Positions 5,863 to 5,905 of a DNA stretch of 5,905 nt are shown here, one piece after another. This stretch comes from an uncultured Oscillospiraceae bacterium (GTDB taxonomy: Bacteria; Bacillota; Clostridia; Oscillospirales; Oscillospiraceae): contig CANRNA010000117.1 in the NCBI GenBank assembly GCA_947631805.1, forward strand, positions 1-5,905, in the 5' to 3' direction. A program made the position numbers and the translations under genes. Below the pieces are notes generated by a model, which had not been told where the DNA came from, made no database searches, and saw nothing but the letters and a program-made list of their open reading frames with translations. Within the stretch, counting starts at the first letter, position 1; every line of letters begins with the position of its first letter.

Positions 5863-5905
5863 TGCGCGCCGGGGCATAAAAATACCGTGCCGAAAACAGG
5901 CGGAA

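Noticed and set aside
5464..5877. A 137-codon minus-strand open frame
   Set aside because: Antisense shadow of the XRE gene with no domain and mirror-frame composition.
5863..5905. Possible terminator after the XRE gene (GCC GAAAACA GGC)
   Set aside because: A 3-bp stem with no T-tract is too weak to call.

Overview
This 5.9-kb window is GC-rich in its genes and AT-rich in its short intergenic gaps. Strong AGGAGG-type ribosome sites, textbook housekeeping promoters and hairpin terminators suggest a high-GC member of the Clostridia (Firmicutes), possibly an Oscillospirales-type gut bacterium. The taxonomy is inferred from style and gene content only; no rRNA or marker gene is present.

Layout, left to right. 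(1) Positions 1-641, minus strand: a hemolysin III / TrhA-type (PAQR superfamily) membrane protein, cut at its C-terminus by the window edge. (2) Positions 654-3674, minus: a 1006-residue DUF262 + DUF1524 (GmrSD-like) protein with extra C-terminal modules including DUF4268, probably a stand-alone anti-phage / modification-dependent restriction factor. It has its own consensus promoter (3718-3746), a hairpin at the predicted mRNA 5' end and a strong ribosome site. The membrane protein follows after a 12-base gap and in the same reading frame, so the two are probably co-transcribed. (3) Positions 3817-4935, minus: a complete alanine dehydrogenase (ald) with its own promoter (5023-5051) and a GC-rich terminator hairpin (3767-3799). 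(4) Positions 5100-5399, minus: a 99-residue, beta-rich hypothetical protein ending in a clear terminator (5062-5092). (5) Positions 5518-5862, plus: a 114-residue XRE-family regulator, divergent from gene 4.

The 118-bp gap between the divergent pair (5400-5517) holds a 63-bp interrupted inverted repeat that overlaps candidate promoters for both genes. The simplest model is that the XRE protein controls itself and the small gene. The last 43 bases (5863-5905) hold nothing I can support. No stretch over 300 bases lacks a gene. I see no tRNA, rRNA, CRISPR array, insertion sequence or attachment site.

The genes form three or four independent transcription units rather than one pathway: amino-acid catabolism (ald), a probable defence gene with a membrane-protein partner, and a small regulator/hypothetical pair. 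The most noteworthy items are the multi-module DUF262/DUF1524 protein and the symmetric divergent control region.
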